Shown here piece by piece: positions 62,183 to 64,000 of a stretch of DNA of 64,000 bases. The stretch comes from Microscilla marina ATCC 23134 (GTDB taxonomy: Bacteria; Bacteroidota; Bacteroidia; Cytophagales; Microscillaceae), in assembly GCF_000169175.1 (NCBI RefSeq), contig NZ_AAWS01000038.1, positions 30,006 through 94,005 on the forward strand, read 5' to 3'. Position numbers and translations under genes: made by a program. The notes below the pieces were generated by a model that was not told the origin of the DNA, searched no databases, and saw only the letters and a list, made by a program, of their open reading frames with translations. Numbering within the stretch: position 1 is the first letter of the stretch; the number at the start of each line of letters is the position of its first letter.

Positions 62183-63043
62183 CTATTCTTTAAAGCCCAT
62201 TTTATTGGGGTACACATTTTTATCGCTGCCAAACTCGCCATACGATACACCTTCTGGGTAAGATACTTGAATTTTGTGATGAGCAAATGCCTCCATGATG
62301 GCTTTTCTTACCTGAAAATCAGTTGCCCAGAAATGTTCTTGAGGTACCTTCAAAAACACCTTGACCAGCACTGTGTGTGTGCCAAAGTTATTGACCCAGA
62401 CAAAAGGTTCATCTTCTTTGATCACTTCTGGAATATCATAGGCGGTTTCTTTGACAATGTTTATGGCTTTGCCTAAGTTTTCGTGAAACGGCAATCGTAT
62501 TTCAAACTCGATGCTTCTTATTTTGTTGGCCGACAGGTTATGAATGGGACTGGTCATGAGCATATTGTTAGGAATGGTGACTTGGGTTTGGTCAAATTTG
62601 CGAAGAATGGTGTGAAATATCTGTATTTCGGTGACATAGGCTCTATAATCCTTTATTTTTACCTCATCGCCCACTTTAAAGGGGCGAAAAACCATAATGA
62701 GTATGCCTGAAGCAAAATTGCTGAGGTTGCCTTGCAACGAAAGCCCTACAGCAAAGCCCATCGCCGCAATGATGCCTACCAGAGAGGTAGTTTCTATACC
62801 CACAATACCTGCAGCACTGGTAAGTAACAATATTTTGAGCCCAAACCCCACCAACGAGTCTAAAAAGGTTTTTACTTCTTGATTGATGGTGCTTGACCTG
62901 CCAAAGGTTCGGCTGGTCACAGTTCTTACTTGCCTTATTAGCCAAAGCCCAATTATTAATACTAGTGTAGCCAGCAATATTTTGGGGGCATAACCTATGG
63001 TAAGCTCTACCAACTGGTTGATATAATCGTTGATTTGTTTCAT
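62183..63043 (-). CDS. Small-conductance mechanosensitive channel, MscS family
   Basis: 286 residues. Three N-terminal helices end with the pore helix (GIIAAMGFAVGLSLQGNLSNF, about 90-110) with the Gly/Ala packing pattern of MscS TM3. The cytoplasmic beta domain begins GILIMVFRPFKVGDEVKI and has VTIPNNMLM. The C-terminal alpha/beta domain follows. It opens on hypo-osmotic shock to release solutes. Size matches E. coli MscS. It has its own promoter candidate. Confidence 0.95.
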   Translation of the reverse strand: MKQINDYINQLVELTIGYAPKILLATLVLIIGLWLIRQVRTVTSRTFGRSSTINQEVKTFLDSLVGFGLKILLLTSAAGIVGIETTSLVGIIAAMGFAVGLSLQGNLSNFASGILIMVFRPFKVGDEVKIKDYRAYVTEIQIFHTILRKFDQTQVTIPNNMLMTSPIHNLSANKIRSIEFEIRLPFHENLGKAINIVKETAYDIPEVIKEDEPFVWVNNFGTHTVLVKVFLKVPQEHFWATDFQVRKAIMEAFAHHKIQVSYPEGVSYGEFGSDKNVYPNKMGFKE

Positions 63044-63103
63044 TGCATTGGTGAATAGGGTAGGGGTGTTTTTTTGATAAAACTAGGTCAATTTTGAATT
63101 GAA

Positions 63104-63135
63104 CAAAAATAAGGCAAATATACAGAAGCCCTCAA
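63104..63135 (-). promoter_or_regulatory. Candidate promoter of the MscS gene
   Basis: On the minus strand TTG (63135-63133), 21 nt, then TATTTTTG (63111-63104), the spacing expected of Bacteroidota promoters. It sits about 60 bp upstream of the ATG. A second TATATTTG box lies at 63115-63122. Confidence 0.5.
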
Positions 63136-63270
63136 GTACCTTTGTTTTTTTTCAATCTTTTTTTAACACTTGCTTAACAAGCTTATCCCATTCTTGGGAA
63201 TAAAAGCCAGCATAGCTTTGTCTAAAACCCAATGAATAAGGCTTACTGACAATTTTAAATTATATAGAAT

Positions 63271-63963
63271 ATGACCATGAAAAAACTGATGGCCCTCTTA
63301 TTTTTATCAATGCTGGTGTTTCAGGGCTGGACACAGTCGTCAGGGCATCGCATACAAGGCAAGGTAGAGGAAAAAGGGGCACAAGCGTTACCGGGGGCTA
63401 CTGTTATACTGGCACGCCCAAATGTTGCCACAGGGCGTGGGGTGATTACTGATAATGAAGGTAATTTTATCATTCGAAATATACCCCCAGGTAAGTATAT
63501 CTTGCGCATTTCTTTTATTGGCTACCACACCTTGCAAAAAACTGTAGAAATAAGGAATGCTGCCATAAACTTAGGAACCTTATTGCTGAAGGTTTCTTCA
63601 GAAAAGCTCAAAGAAGTACAAGTAGTGGGCAAAACGCCCCCCGTGGAAATCAAAGGAGACACAGCATCGTTTAACTCATTGGCTTACAAAACCAACCCTG
63701 ACGCCAACGCCCAGGATTTAGTGAGCAAACTACCTGGAGTAAGCGTAGAAAATGGACAAGTAAAGGTAGCCGGAGAGGAAGTGAAGCAGGTATTGGTAGA
63801 TGGCAAGCCGTTTTTTGGCAACGATCCCAAAGCAGCGATGCAAAACTTACCTGCCGAAATCATTTCAAAGATTCAGGTATTTGATCAACAAAGCGAGCAA
63901 TCAAGGTTTACTGGGTTTGATGATGGCAACACTACCAAAACAATCAACTTTGTGACCAAGTAA
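63271..63963 (+). pseudogene. Start of a TonB-dependent receptor, interrupted near the window edge
   Basis: 230 codons to a stop at 63961. Signal peptide MTMKKLMALLFLSMLVFQGWTQ, a carboxypeptidase-regulatory domain (about 27-110, GKVEEKGAQALPGATVILAR, TDNEGNFIIRNIPPGKY), then the plug domain (DLVSKLPGVSVENGQVKVAG, EVKQVLVDGKPFFGNDPKAA, LPAEIISKIQVFD). These are the beginnings of outer-membrane receptors that continue as a beta-barrel of several hundred residues. After FVTK the frame stops at once, yet the next codons in a different frame (MRVGTFG ... then LYAG in a third frame) continue the expected barrel start. So there appear to be one frameshift at the stop and another within 25 bp, which suggests decay or sequencing error. 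Confidence 0.72.
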
Positions 63964-64000
63964 ATATGCGAGTGGGTACTTTTGGAAGTTGTATGCTGGG

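Overview
The window looks like chromosomal DNA of a marine gliding Bacteroidota, probably of the order Cytophagales and of Microscilla type. This is inferred, not searched. Supporting signs are a type IX secretion component (PorZ-like), a cargo protein with a gliding-motility type C-terminal domain, a TonB-dependent receptor start with a carboxypeptidase-like domain, several Y_Y_Y/propeller sensors, short adenylate kinase and cold-shock proteins typical of the phylum, and a few TAnnTTTG promoter-like boxes upstream of genes. Base composition is moderately AT-rich with AT-rich spacers. I saw no rRNA, tRNA or CRISPR array.

Layout. Positions 1-2000 hold the end of an operon for UDP-ManNAcA synthesis (wecB-wecC, wecC cut by the window edge). 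Positions 2.5-10 kb carry a methyltransferase-like protein, a WD40 lipoprotein-like protein, adk, a MATE exporter and guaB. Positions 10-20.6 kb are three tandem paralogous sensors of about 1,080-1,110 residues, each with a periplasmic propeller, Y_Y_Y domain, one membrane helix, coiled coil and SpoIIE/PP2C phosphatase. Positions 20.8-30 kb carry an orphan McrC-like nuclease, a tricorn-like S41 protease, a histidine kinase and another SpoIIE phosphatase that share the same multi-helix membrane sensor, and a DUF423 protein. Positions 30-36 kb carry a glycosyltransferase, a pair of paralogous unknown membrane proteins, a small protein and a TPR protein. Positions 36-47.5 kb carry a giant duplicated DUF445 protein, an AAA+ ATPase resembling those of contractile injection systems, a small lipoprotein, PspA and a large secreted T9SS cargo.

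Positions 47.5-49.8 kb are a mobile-element patch: a 211-bp MITE with a TTA target duplication, a second ~200-bp inverted-repeat element, and a decayed insertion sequence with 19-bp perfect ends. Housekeeping genes follow (ffh, csp, recO) with porZ next to recO. Positions 56-58 kb hold three SiaC-domain proteins (DUF1987), one of them fused to leucine-rich repeats, followed by a UvrD-type helicase with a C-terminal DNA-binding-like domain. The right end carries an unknown anchored protein, a TLC-like membrane protein, an MscS channel and a TonB-dependent receptor gene that is interrupted just before the window ends.

Theme: four SpoIIE-type serine/threonine phosphatases and three SiaC-type phosphoproteins (each keeping the threonine aligned with SiaC Thr68) lie in one 50-kb stretch. 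This suggests a partner-switching signalling network with varied sensors and an LRR-tethered output. That link is inference from domain content. The matching SiaB-type kinase is not in the window.
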